This document shows positions 1 to 8,337 of a stretch of 34,893 nt of DNA, one piece after another. The DNA comes from Ilumatobacteraceae bacterium (GTDB lineage: Bacteria; Actinomycetota; Acidimicrobiia; Acidimicrobiales; Ilumatobacteraceae): positions 1-34,893 of the forward strand of contig SHUR01000007.1 in the NCBI GenBank assembly GCA_009694565.1. Reading direction: 5' to 3'. The translations under genes were made by a program, and so were the position numbers. Positions within the stretch are counted from its first letter, which is position 1. Each line of letters opens with the position of its first letter. Below the pieces are notes generated by a model. That model saw only the letters and a program-made list of their open reading frames with translations, searched no databases and was not told the DNA's origin.

Positions 1-240
1 GTAACTGACGCCACGGTGGCCTTGCGTGCGTCTCATTCTCCCGATGCGCTGAACGTCGGCATCAATCTTGGGTCTGCGGCTGGTGGAAGCATTTCTCAGC
101 ATTTACATGTTCACATCGTTCCGCGTTGGAACGGTGATTCAAATTTTATGACTTCCGTAGCGTCAACCCGTACGATTCCAGAACCACTTCCTCTCACCGC
201 ATCGAAAATTCGCAATGCATGGCCGAAAGCAACACAATGA
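1..240 (+). CDS. HIT-family hydrolase (AP4A phosphorylase-like), 5' end truncated by window
   Basis: Frame 1 is open from base 1; contains the HIT signature QHLHVHIVPRW; stop TGA at 238-240. Confidence 0.88.
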   Translation, partial: VTDATVALRASHSPDALNVGINLGSAAGGSISQHLHVHIVPRWNGDSNFMTSVASTRTIPEPLPLTASKIRNAWPKATQ

Positions 241-743
241 CAGACGAACTACGCGACCAATTGCCCGATGATCTCAATGCTGTCGATCACGTGGGTGCAT
301 ATGATTTCCCCGACAACAGTCGGCGCCGTATTCCAGGAGTGATGTATGCAATCTTGGCCGTACTGTGTGTTGTTGGGTGGTCCGTTGCCGATAGCAATGA
401 CTCGGCGATTGTCAACAAGGGTTTGTTGTTCGCCGCAGTTCTTTTAGCTGCTATGTCCATCATCACAATTTCGAGCGGTTGGCGAATGACAATGAATGAG
501 TCAGAGGCTCTCGTGGTTGCGACTCGTACTGCAGGGTTTGCAGTCGGACATGCGTCGGCACAGCAGGTATGGCGTGGAATTCGCAGCAAGCCAACGTGGA
601 GAATTTTTTGTTACAGCACTGAAGATCCGCCTTTGCAACAGGCACTAGTCCTTATTGACGCTGTTAATGGTCATGTCGTTGAATGTTTGGTGGAAAAGAA
701 CCCTGAGGCGGAGATGCCATCCGCGGATGCTGAAGAGCGATAG
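237..743 (+). CDS. Small membrane protein of unknown function
   Basis: ORF 219..743; ATG at 237 overlaps the HIT stop (ATGA). Two hydrophobic segments (VMYAILAVLCVVGWSVA, GLLFAAVLLAAMSIITI). No family recognised. Confidence 0.7.
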   Translation: MTDELRDQLPDDLNAVDHVGAYDFPDNSRRRIPGVMYAILAVLCVVGWSVADSNDSAIVNKGLLFAAVLLAAMSIITISSGWRMTMNESEALVVATRTAGFAVGHASAQQVWRGIRSKPTWRIFCYSTEDPPLQQALVLIDAVNGHVVECLVEKNPEAEMPSADAEER

Positions 744-746
744 CGT
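741..746 (+). promoter_or_regulatory. Candidate -10 (TAGCGT) for leaderless pgsA, overlapping upstream TAG stop
   Basis: TAnnnT with 6 nt to ATG 753. Confidence 0.35.
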
Positions 747-752
747 CACCCT

Positions 753-1457
753 ATGTTCGACGGGCGTTTCCGCGCACCAATTGAGAAGGCTGTGCGTCCG
801 GTTGGCCAATTATTGAGAAAGACAGGCATGTCGCCTGACCACCTCACGATTCTTGGAATTGTTTTTGCTGTAATTGCTGCATTCGCTATCGGTACTGGTG
901 CCCTTCGTGGTGGGCTTGTTCTCGTTATCTTGGCCGCCGTACCAGACATGCTTGATGGCGCTTTGGCGAAAGCGTCTGGCACGTCAAGTCAACGGGGAGC
1001 TTTTTTTGACTCAGTCGTTGACAGAGTCACAGACTCTGTTCTCTTTGGTGGCGTTGCATGGTATTTTGCGTCAGAAAAAGACCCTCATCTCGCGCTGCTA
1101 CCAATGGCGGTAATGGCCGTGTCGTCTCTCATCTCATATGAACGAGCAAAAGCAGAATCATTGGGGTTAGACGCCAAGGGTGGTTTAATGGAACGCGCTG
1201 AGCGCATTGTCGTGCTCTGTATCGCCTTGTTATTTGATCGATTGCTAGTGCCGATTATGTGGATCATGTTAGTTCTCACCGTGATTACTGCCATTCAGCG
1301 CTTCGTTCAAGTGTGGCGTCAAGCGGGAGTGTCATCGACTACTCAAAAGAAACGCGAAGTTCGCCAGGGACGACGCATGACGCGGCATAGTGCTCGAACA
1401 TCGCGCCGTCAACTGTCGGTTGAATCGCGCCAACGTCGACGCAACCGTTATGGCTAG
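753..1457 (+). CDS. pgsA: CDP-alcohol phosphatidyltransferase (phosphatidylinositol-phosphate synthase-like)
   Basis: CDP-OH-PT motif DMLDGALAKASGTSSQRGAFFDSVVDRVTD; multiple TM segments; followed by patA-like and pimA-like genes. Confidence 0.85.
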   Translation: MFDGRFRAPIEKAVRPVGQLLRKTGMSPDHLTILGIVFAVIAAFAIGTGALRGGLVLVILAAVPDMLDGALAKASGTSSQRGAFFDSVVDRVTDSVLFGGVAWYFASEKDPHLALLPMAVMAVSSLISYERAKAESLGLDAKGGLMERAERIVVLCIALLFDRLLVPIMWIMLVLTVITAIQRFVQVWRQAGVSSTTQKKREVRQGRRMTRHSARTSRRQLSVESRQRRRNRYG

Positions 1458-2385
1458 TCCGTTCGAAGATCTCGTCGATGCTTTTACAGTCGGTAGTTAC
1501 CGACTTGGTTCAGTCATCGCGCGACTGACTCCAGCACCACTATCGCAAGGTGCTGTATCTCTACTTGCTCCAGGCGTTGCGTTGTCATTGCGGAAACGCC
1601 GTTTCATGATTGAACGACATCTGCAACGAGTTGATCCATCACTCACGGGTTTTGCGTTGCACAGAGCATCTCAGCAAGCGTTTGATAGCTACATGCGCTA
1701 TTACACCGAGAGTTTTCGCTTGCCCACATTGTCCGCAAAGCATGTGTTGCATTCGCTGTCAAATGATGGTTTTCATTACATTGAAACTGCATTAGAACTT
1801 GGCAAGGGTGCAATAGTTGCCCTTCCTCACCTTGGTGGTTGGGAGTGGGCGGGCCGTTGGATGGCAGAGAAGGGCCACCGAATGACCGTTATTGTGGAAC
1901 CACTTGAACCGCCAGAACTCTTTGATTGGTTTACGAAATTGCGCAGTGATCTCGGAATGAACGTTGTTCCTTTAGGCCCGGGCGCGGCACCTGCAGTTCT
2001 TGCTGCATTGCGTCGCAACGAAGTGGTGTGTTTATTGTCTGACCGTGACATTCAGGGCAATGGTGTCGAAGTTGATTTTTTTGGGGAAAGAACAACATTG
2101 CCTGCTGGCCCTGCGATGTTGGGTATTCGTTCTGGGGCTGCTGTTGTTCCAGGTGCTGTGTATTTCACATCTGCCGTTGATGGTCATCATTGTGTGATTC
2201 GCCCACCGTTGAATTTTGAAAAAGTAGGTGGACTACGAGAGCAGGTAGTGGCGGGTACCCAGGCTCTTGCAATTGAACTGGAAGGTTTGATTCGGCGAGC
2301 GCCTGAACAGTGGCATTTGTTTCAACCGAATTGGCCAAGTGACCCTGGGTATGCAGAGATGCGCGCTAGGTCTATCGCTGAATGA
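1450..2385 (+). CDS. Lauroyl/phosphatidylinositol-mannoside acyltransferase family protein (PatA-like)
   Basis: LPLAT/HtrB-like features (ALPHLGGWEWAG, LSDRDIQGNGVEVDFFG); downstream of pgsA with an 8-nt overlap (ATG 1450). Confidence 0.8.
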   Translation: MASPFEDLVDAFTVGSYRLGSVIARLTPAPLSQGAVSLLAPGVALSLRKRRFMIERHLQRVDPSLTGFALHRASQQAFDSYMRYYTESFRLPTLSAKHVLHSLSNDGFHYIETALELGKGAIVALPHLGGWEWAGRWMAEKGHRMTVIVEPLEPPELFDWFTKLRSDLGMNVVPLGPGAAPAVLAALRRNEVVCLLSDRDIQGNGVEVDFFGERTTLPAGPAMLGIRSGAAVVPGAVYFTSAVDGHHCVIRPPLNFEKVGGLREQVVAGTQALAIELEGLIRRAPEQWHLFQPNWPSDPGYAEMRARSIAE

Positions 2386-2689
2386 ACTGAGATACTGCGT
2401 CAAGCGCATGAGGGGCGACGGAATACCAAATCCATGTTCCGTCACGACGAGATTCGACAAGTCCAGCCTCGCGTAACACTTTTAAATGGTGGCTGATTGT
2501 GGGTTGGCTTCGATCAAGTGGTTCAGTTAAATCGCACGAGCAGATGCCGTCGTGTCCTGCCCGACGAACCAAATCGAAGAGGCGAAGGCGAGTGGGGTCA
2601 GAAAGCGCTGCAAACATGGGTGCAAGGGATGCAGCGGCGCCGTCGGCAAGTGGCCCCTTACCGAGTTGAATCTGTTTGGCATTCGTCAT
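2372..2689 (-). CDS. arsR: ArsR/SmtB-family metalloregulator
   Basis: wHTH ALSDPTRLRLFDLVRRAG...SQPTISHHLKVLREAGLV with ICSCDL metal-site motif; start ATG at 2689 preferred over 2704; divergent from arsI-like gene. Confidence 0.9.
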   Translation of the reverse strand: MTNAKQIQLGKGPLADGAAASLAPMFAALSDPTRLRLFDLVRRAGHDGICSCDLTEPLDRSQPTISHHLKVLREAGLVESRRDGTWIWYSVAPHALDAVSQFIQR

Positions 2690-2695
2690 AGTGAG

Positions 2696-2701
2696 ATGAT
2701 A
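2696..2701 (-). promoter_or_regulatory. Candidate -10 (TATCAT) for leaderless arsR
   Basis: Reverse complement of ATGATA; 6 nt to ATG at 2689; the inverted-repeat operator lies directly upstream. Confidence 0.45.
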
Positions 2702-2705
2702 CATC

Positions 2706-2740
2706 GATACTCATCAATGTGCTGTATATTGATGAGTATC
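2706..2740. promoter_or_regulatory. Candidate ArsR operator: 13-bp perfect inverted repeat GATACTCATCAAT-N9-ATTGATGAGTATC
   Basis: Arms 2706-2718 and 2728-2740 are exact reverse complements, located between the divergent arsR and arsI-like starts. Confidence 0.75.
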
Positions 2741-2778
2741 AAAGTATCTGCCCATAGAACTGTTGATGAGAGGAAAAA

Positions 2779-3222
2779 ATGTCACGAGTACAACTTGCAC
2801 TTAATGTAGGCAATCTCAATGATGCGATTATGTTTTACACCAAAATGTTCGGCGTTGGCCCTGCCAAAGTTCGCGAAGGATATGCCAATTTTTCAATCGC
2901 TGAACCACCGCTCAAACTTGTTCTTATCGAAGGGCATGGAGAAGCTGGAACGCTGAACCACGTTGGCGTCGAGGTGGAAGATGCCGACCAAGTCGCTGCA
3001 AAAATTGAGTCTGCTACTGCACTGGGAATGCCTATCGAGGTCCAGGAAAGCGAAACGTGCTGTTTCGCAGTACAAGACAAAGTATGGATTAAAGGTGGTG
3101 AGTTGCCGTGGGAGTGGTACACAGTGCTCGCTGACGCACCTCAGGATTCCTCCTTGAAGGTGATGCCCATCATGCTCGGAGTTCCGTCGACAGGTAGTTG
3201 TTGCGGGCCAGAAGGATGCTGA
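2779..3222 (+). CDS. arsI: VOC/glyoxalase superfamily, ArsI/CadI-type (C-As lyase-like)
   Basis: VOC fold signature (LALNVGNLNDAIMFYTKMFGVGPAKVREGYANF) and vicinal Cys pair ETCCFAVQDKVW; Cys-rich tail GSCCGPEGC; SD-like GAGAGG upstream of ATG 2779; ars context. Confidence 0.82.
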   Translation: MSRVQLALNVGNLNDAIMFYTKMFGVGPAKVREGYANFSIAEPPLKLVLIEGHGEAGTLNHVGVEVEDADQVAAKIESATALGMPIEVQESETCCFAVQDKVWIKGGELPWEWYTVLADAPQDSSLKVMPIMLGVPSTGSCCGPEGC

Positions 3223-3881
3223 TACAACGACGCGCTCTGGCCGAATTTCTTGGCACTGCCTTACTGGTCATGGCGGTTGTTGGTTCTGGAATCATGGCTC
3301 AAAATCTCACAACGGATGTGGCCTTGCAGTTGTTGGCTAATGCAATTGCGACCGGCGGAGCGTTGCTTGGTCTCATCACGATTTTTGGTCCTATTTCTGG
3401 TGCATCGTTTAACCCTGTCGTGTCGTTCATAAGTTATTTCGTCGACCGAGATTCATCAATTGCTGTTCTCGTCACTGATGTCGTAGCTCAAATTGCTGGT
3501 GCAATCGTCGGATGCGTTATTGCAAATATTATGTTTGCGCATCCATTTGTCGAAATGTCGACCAAAGTGCGTACAGGCGGATCGATATGGTTTTCAGAAG
3601 TGGTTGCCACGGTTGGTTTGCTGCTGGTCATTTGGGGCGGGAAAAGAGCTGGCGCAAATGTTGCATTGCTCGTTGCAGCCTGGATTACTGGAGCGTATTG
3701 GTTTACGTCATCCACAAGTGTTGCTAACCCGGCAGTAGGTATTGGACGAATGTTCTCTGATTCTTTTGCAGGTATTGCACCAGAGTCGATGCCGATGTTT
3801 GCGGTCATGCAATTTTTGGGTGGAATCATAGGGTTTTTGATCATCAAAATATTGTGGCAAGACAAAGGAGCACCCTCGTGA
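3216..3881 (+). CDS. MIP/aquaporin family channel (AqpS-like, arsenic-associated)
   Basis: MIP half-repeats SGASFNPVVSF and SVANPAVGIGRMFSDSFAGI; ATG 3216 overlaps the arsI-like stop; sits between arsI-like and arsC. Confidence 0.87.
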   Translation: MLIQRRALAEFLGTALLVMAVVGSGIMAQNLTTDVALQLLANAIATGGALLGLITIFGPISGASFNPVVSFISYFVDRDSSIAVLVTDVVAQIAGAIVGCVIANIMFAHPFVEMSTKVRTGGSIWFSEVVATVGLLLVIWGGKRAGANVALLVAAWITGAYWFTSSTSVANPAVGIGRMFSDSFAGIAPESMPMFAVMQFLGGIIGFLIIKILWQDKGAPS

Positions 3882-4264
3882 TTGGCATTTTGTTTCTATG
3901 CATTCACAACGCTGGTCGTTCGCAGATGGCGGCAGGATTTGCTCGAGAACTGTCAGGTGGTGATGTACTGATTTTGTCAGGTGGTTCTGAGCCAGTTGGC
4001 TCTGTGAACCCGGTTGCTATTGATGTCATGAATGAAGTCGGAATTGATATTTCAAAGTACGTGCCGCAGAAGTACAACGACGACTTACTGCACTCTGTAG
4101 ATGTTGTAGTCACTATGGGTTGTGGTGATACATGTCCCTATATTCCAGGCAAACGATATGTCGACTGGCCGCTTGATGACCCAAAAGGGAAGTCCACAGA
4201 CGACGTGCGACGCATTCGTGACGAGATAAAGACTCATGTCACTGATTTGCTGGCTCAGTTATAA
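3878..4264 (+). CDS. arsC: Arsenate reductase, low-molecular-weight protein tyrosine phosphatase type
   Basis: P-loop FLCIHNAGRSQMAAGFA (CX5R) plus VTMGCGDTCPYIPGKRYVDWPLDDPKG; GTG start 3878 overlaps aquaporin stop (GTGA). Confidence 0.9.
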   Translation: MIGILFLCIHNAGRSQMAAGFARELSGGDVLILSGGSEPVGSVNPVAIDVMNEVGIDISKYVPQKYNDDLLHSVDVVVTMGCGDTCPYIPGKRYVDWPLDDPKGKSTDDVRRIRDEIKTHVTDLLAQL

Positions 4265-5169
4265 ACGTCGAACAATTGGTTGATTGCCTTTACTTGGCCA
4301 CCAGTTGTTGACGACATCACAGCAATGGGGGTGATGCCTGTGTGTGCCCACTCCTCAAACCGAGCTCGTACATGAGATGCAGATCCGCTAATTGTGCTGT
4401 CATCTAGCCACTTGTCACTCATGAGTGATGGGACAATATCCTTATTGCCTGCCTCGATTGCGGCTTCAATGGCATCCATTTCCTCCACGTATCCGGCTGC
4501 TCGCCAATAGTTGCGATAATTGGGAAGCGACACGTACCCGGTAAGAGTGCGGCGGTTCACGGCACGAGCTGCTTCCACGTCGTCGTCAATCACGGTTGGA
4601 ATCATGTTCGCTAAGAAGAAATCATCTCGTACAGCCTTCGGTACTTCTGAAAGCTGTTTCGACATGTGGCTTAGCGATGCGTTCGCCCAGATAGCTCCCT
4701 CGGAGATGTCGGTGGCCAATTGCAACATTTTGTTGCGAAGTGCCGCAAGATATATCGGAGGTAATTGTCCACCAAAGCGTTCATTTGCCCGCATGTCTGC
4801 AACATAGGCCGCTGTATCTGCGAGTGGCTTTCCTGTCTCAACACCAAGACGATCTGTTACTGGTCCATGACTGACACCAAGTCCAAGGCGAAACCGACCG
4901 TCTGACATTTCATTGATGTGTGAGGCGGTGTTTGCCATCTCCACAGGGTGGCTGTAGTAAATCGGTTGAATCGAGGTCCAATAATTGATGCGTGAAGTGA
5001 CGTGAGCGAGCGAGACGCATAAGCCCATGGTTCCCCCAAGACTGGGGCAGGCAAGCCCGGAGATTCCCCTGTTCTCAGCCTCAACGGCGAGGTCAAGAAT
5101 GGCTTGCCTCTTTGTGGGTGAGGCCACGATGGAGAGGGCGGGACGGAAAGAAGCATCTACCTTTAGCAT
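4255..5169 (-). CDS. LLM-class (putatively F420-dependent) oxidoreductase
   Basis: Luciferase-like features: IQPIYYSHPVEMANTASHINEMSDGRFRLGLGVSHGPV; C-terminal GSASHVRARFEEWAHTGITPIAV. Confidence 0.78.
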   Translation of the reverse strand: MLKVDASFRPALSIVASPTKRQAILDLAVEAENRGISGLACPSLGGTMGLCVSLAHVTSRINYWTSIQPIYYSHPVEMANTASHINEMSDGRFRLGLGVSHGPVTDRLGVETGKPLADTAAYVADMRANERFGGQLPPIYLAALRNKMLQLATDISEGAIWANASLSHMSKQLSEVPKAVRDDFFLANMIPTVIDDDVEAARAVNRRTLTGYVSLPNYRNYWRAAGYVEEMDAIEAAIEAGNKDIVPSLMSDKWLDDSTISGSASHVRARFEEWAHTGITPIAVMSSTTGGQVKAINQLFDVYN

Positions 5170-5174
5170 TCCCG

Positions 5175-5181
5175 TAACCTA
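5175..5181. promoter_or_regulatory. Overlapping divergent candidate -10 boxes: TAACCT (+, pimA) and TAGGTT (-, LLM gene)
   Basis: TAACCT 5175-5180, 7 nt to ATG 5188; TAGGTT on minus (5181-5176), 6 nt to ATG 5169. Confidence 0.45.
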
Positions 5182-5187
5182 GCCTGC

Positions 5188-6354
5188 ATGTTGAGGATTG
5201 GAATTGTGAGCCCGTACAGCCTCACGGTTCCTGGAGGCGTTCAGCAACAAGTGCTTGGCCTGGCGCGAAGTTTGCGCGCAAAAGGGCATGAGGTTCGAGT
5301 TCTGGGTCCGTGCGACGGACCACCCCCTGATGCGTTCGTTACCCCACTTGGCAACAGCCTTCCTACCGCAGTGAATGGTTCCATCGCCCCGCTTGCCCCT
5401 GATGCGTCCGCGGCGTTACGCACTATTCGTGCGCTGAACGACGAAGCGTTCGATGTCGTACATGTTCATGAACCGTTAGTGCCGGGCCCATCGTTAACTG
5501 CGCTCTTGGTGAAAATGGCCCCAGTCGTCGCCACGTTTCATTCGGCGGGGGAGTCATCTGCGTATCGCACATTCTCGCGGCAATTGAAATGGGTCGCGTC
5601 GCGGATTGATATTCGTGTCGCCGTTTCGAAAGATGCTGTTGAACTAGCGCAACGTCACATCGGCGGTGACTACGAAGTGTTATTTAATGGAATAGAACTG
5701 GGTGACTACTCTTCTCCGGCTACGACCCCACGTGAGAACGCTATTTTTTTTATTGGCCGACATGAAGAACGCAAAGGTCTTAGTAATCTGCTTCAAGCGC
5801 TCGCGAAACTGCCGCCTGATGTACGTTTGTGGATTGCGTCAGATGGACCACAGACTGCAGAGCTAAAAACGCGATTCGCTTCAGACTCACGCATTGAATG
5901 GTTGGGTCGAATTTCTGATTCAGAAAAGATCAGCCGCATGGGTCGTGCCTCGGTGTTTTGTGCCCCGTCGTTATACGGAGAATCCTTTGGTGTTGTGCTT
6001 CTTGAGGCCATGGCAGCTGGTACTCCGGTAGTGGCGAGCAACCTTGATGGTTATCGCAATGTGGCAACCGACGACGAGACAGCTTTGCTCGTAGAAACGG
6101 GCAATGTTGCGAGCCTGACATCAGCACTTGCTCGCGTGTTGGTTGACTCTCAATTGGCTGAGCGACTGACGGCAAATGGGCGAGAGCATGCGCAACGCTT
6201 TTCAATGGATGCCCTCGCTGATCGGTATATCGAGATATATGAACGTGCATTGCACATGGAAGCGACAAACATCACCACTATCAAGGTGCCCCGTATGCTG
6301 AAGCGGTTCGAAGATCGTTTTTTGCGGCGGTCACGTCTTGATGGCGGGCGATAA
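5188..6354 (+). CDS. pimA: GT4-family glycosyltransferase, phosphatidylinositol mannosyltransferase-like
   Basis: MLRIGIVSPYSLTVPGGVQQQVLGLARSLRAKGHEVRVLGP N-terminus; GT4 signature APSLYGESFGVVLLEAMAAGTPVVASNLDGYRNV; pgsA-patA context. Confidence 0.82.
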   Translation: MLRIGIVSPYSLTVPGGVQQQVLGLARSLRAKGHEVRVLGPCDGPPPDAFVTPLGNSLPTAVNGSIAPLAPDASAALRTIRALNDEAFDVVHVHEPLVPGPSLTALLVKMAPVVATFHSAGESSAYRTFSRQLKWVASRIDIRVAVSKDAVELAQRHIGGDYEVLFNGIELGDYSSPATTPRENAIFFIGRHEERKGLSNLLQALAKLPPDVRLWIASDGPQTAELKTRFASDSRIEWLGRISDSEKISRMGRASVFCAPSLYGESFGVVLLEAMAAGTPVVASNLDGYRNVATDDETALLVETGNVASLTSALARVLVDSQLAERLTANGREHAQRFSMDALADRYIEIYERALHMEATNITTIKVPRMLKRFEDRFLRRSRLDGGR

Positions 6355-6387
6355 GGGTTGGCAGCTGCCATCCCTGGGAAAGGACAT

Positions 6388-7206
6388 ATGAATCAACGTC
6401 AATGGATCCCCATAGAGGACTCACGTCAATTACAGACACGTCGAATGCTGGTAATTCCCGTGTTGTTCACACTTGTCTTCGCGATTATTTTTTTGATCGT
6501 TGGGATTTTCTTCGGATTCCCAATCATCGCCGCCGTGATAGGTGCTGTGATTTCCGGCGGCTTCATGTGGAACGTGTATCGCACAGCAGAAGATGTAGTT
6601 CTGAAAATGGTGGGTGGATTGCCCGCATCAGAACATGAACATGCTCGCTTGTTTAATGTTATCGACGGACTATGTGTCGTTGGAGGAGATCTGCGACCTG
6701 CCTTGCGTGTAGTTGGTATTGAGTATCCCGTCGCACTTGCAGTTGGCATGCCAGGTGAGGCTGGAACAATCGTTGTGTCTGCTGGGTTTTTGAAAACTAT
6801 GGGACGCGTCGAAATGGAAGCTGTCATGGCGCACATAATGTGGCGCCTTCGCACTGGTGATGTTGGTCTCACCACGTACATGTTGGCGTTATCTGTCGCA
6901 GTCCAGCGTTTTGGTGGTGACAAAGCGATGCAAGCAGTGGTCGCACGTGTGACTGACGAACGAACCGTGATGTGGGCTGATGTGGCTGCCTGTCAGGCAA
7001 CTCGATATCCGCCGGCAATGGTGTCTGCTCTTGAAATCGTCGAACGAGCAGCTGTAATTCCACTTGGGCGCATTGGTGCTCAACCGTTGTGGTTTGCAAC
7101 TCCCGATTTAGCAGGGGATGACAGGAATCCATCGGGCGGTGCGTCTATTATGGGGTTCTCGCGTCCGCTGCTGGCTGACCGTATTGCTGTGCTCAAGGAG
7201 ATCTGA
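6388..7206 (+). CDS. Membrane protein resembling M48/HtpX peptidase, active site degenerate (putative pseudoprotease)
   Basis: N-terminal TM hairpin, then VVSAGFLKTMGRVEMEAVMAHIMWRLRTGDV (position of M48 HExxH) and VMWADVAACQATRYPPAMVSALEIV (position of M48 ExxAD...TRYPP..AL). SD-like AAAGGA upstream of ATG 6388. Confidence 0.65.
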   Translation: MNQRQWIPIEDSRQLQTRRMLVIPVLFTLVFAIIFLIVGIFFGFPIIAAVIGAVISGGFMWNVYRTAEDVVLKMVGGLPASEHEHARLFNVIDGLCVVGGDLRPALRVVGIEYPVALAVGMPGEAGTIVVSAGFLKTMGRVEMEAVMAHIMWRLRTGDVGLTTYMLALSVAVQRFGGDKAMQAVVARVTDERTVMWADVAACQATRYPPAMVSALEIVERAAVIPLGRIGAQPLWFATPDLAGDDRNPSGGASIMGFSRPLLADRIAVLKEI

Positions 7207-7207
7207 C

Positions 7208-8287
7208 ATGTTGAAATCACACCGCGCTCTGGTTCGTCTGTCGGTCGCAGCCGTTTTGGTATCCATTCTTGCTGCCTGTGGCGGTGGCGGGACCAACTCC
7301 GATACAACTGTTGCTTGGGTTGACCCACTCACGACAACTCCTCCTGTCCCTGGGTACCCACTAACTGGTCTCCCAATTACTGATCCAGCTGCTGCAACGC
7401 GCGTTGCCCTCGCAGCAAAAATCGATAATCATCCTGCTTCTCGTCCACAGACTGGTCTGAACAAGGCCGACATCGTGTTCGAAGAAAATGTTGAATCACT
7501 CACTCGTTTCGCAGCAGTGTTCCACAGCCAGGGCAGTGATCCAGTCGGGCCATTGCGTAGTGGTCGTACACAAGACATTGACATTCTTGCTTCATTGAAT
7601 AAGCCTTTGTTCGCTTGGAGTGGTGGAAATTATCGCGTAACCAAAGTGGTCAATGCGAGCGACATGGTCAATGTTGGCTACAGCGCTTCTCGTGGTAAGG
7701 GCGGTTACTACCGCGAAAAGACCATGAAGGCACCGCATAACTTGTTCGCAAAGACTTCTTCTCTTTGGACACTCGCACCCGCAGGATCTTCTGCTCCGAA
7801 GCCTCAGTTTCTCTTTCGCACCGATAGCGACGCAAAACCATCGACGTCAACAGCAATTGATGGCGCAAAGGTCTCGATGTACAATGTGCGCGTCTACTGG
7901 AAATGGGATGCAGCAACTGGAAACTTCTTGCGTAGTAGCGACAATGACAAACGCGTTCTCGAGCCACATATGACCGATGACGGACAAGTCAACACCAAGA
8001 ATGTCGTGGTGCTCTATGTCACTTACGTTCGTAGCAAGGCCGACCGCAAGAGCCCGAACGCTCTGACCACAGGCAAAGGCACAGGCTTCGTTATGACAGA
8101 TGGTGGCATTATCCCCATCACATGGCTGCGCGGAAATCGCAAGGTTCCCTTCACTCTCATTGATGCAAATAACCAGTATGTTCGTTTGACTCCTGGTCGC
8201 ACATGGGTTGAACTGGCATGGAAGAACTCTTTGGCACCAGTGGCTCCTGGCATTGATCCTTCCAAAGTCGCTTTCCCAGCGGTCTAA
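7208..8287 (+). CDS. Lipoprotein, DUF3048 (YerB-like) family
   Basis: Signal peptide with lipobox [53 protein letters not shown] resembles DUF3048; SD AAGGAG upstream of ATG 7208. Confidence 0.82.
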   Translation: MLKSHRALVRLSVAAVLVSILAACGGGGTNSDTTVAWVDPLTTTPPVPGYPLTGLPITDPAAATRVALAAKIDNHPASRPQTGLNKADIVFEENVESLTRFAAVFHSQGSDPVGPLRSGRTQDIDILASLNKPLFAWSGGNYRVTKVVNASDMVNVGYSASRGKGGYYREKTMKAPHNLFAKTSSLWTLAPAGSSAPKPQFLFRTDSDAKPSTSTAIDGAKVSMYNVRVYWKWDAATGNFLRSSDNDKRVLEPHMTDDGQVNTKNVVVLYVTYVRSKADRKSPNALTTGKGTGFVMTDGGIIPITWLRGNRKVPFTLIDANNQYVRLTPGRTWVELAWKNSLAPVAPGIDPSKVAFPAV

Positions 8288-8324
8288 GCCCTAATTCACA
8301 TGGCGTGACATCGCGTCGCCTCGG

Positions 8325-8330
8325 TACGAT
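8325..8330 (+). promoter_or_regulatory. Candidate -10 (TACGAT) for leaderless pdxS
   Basis: 7 nt upstream of ATG 8338. Confidence 0.5.
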
Positions 8331-8337
8331 AACAACC

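Noticed and set aside
2497-2809. Forward ORFs 2497..2691 and 2552..2809 across arsR and the ars intergenic region
   Set aside because: Antisense to a clear ArsR-family CDS and spanning the operator; no protein-family features.
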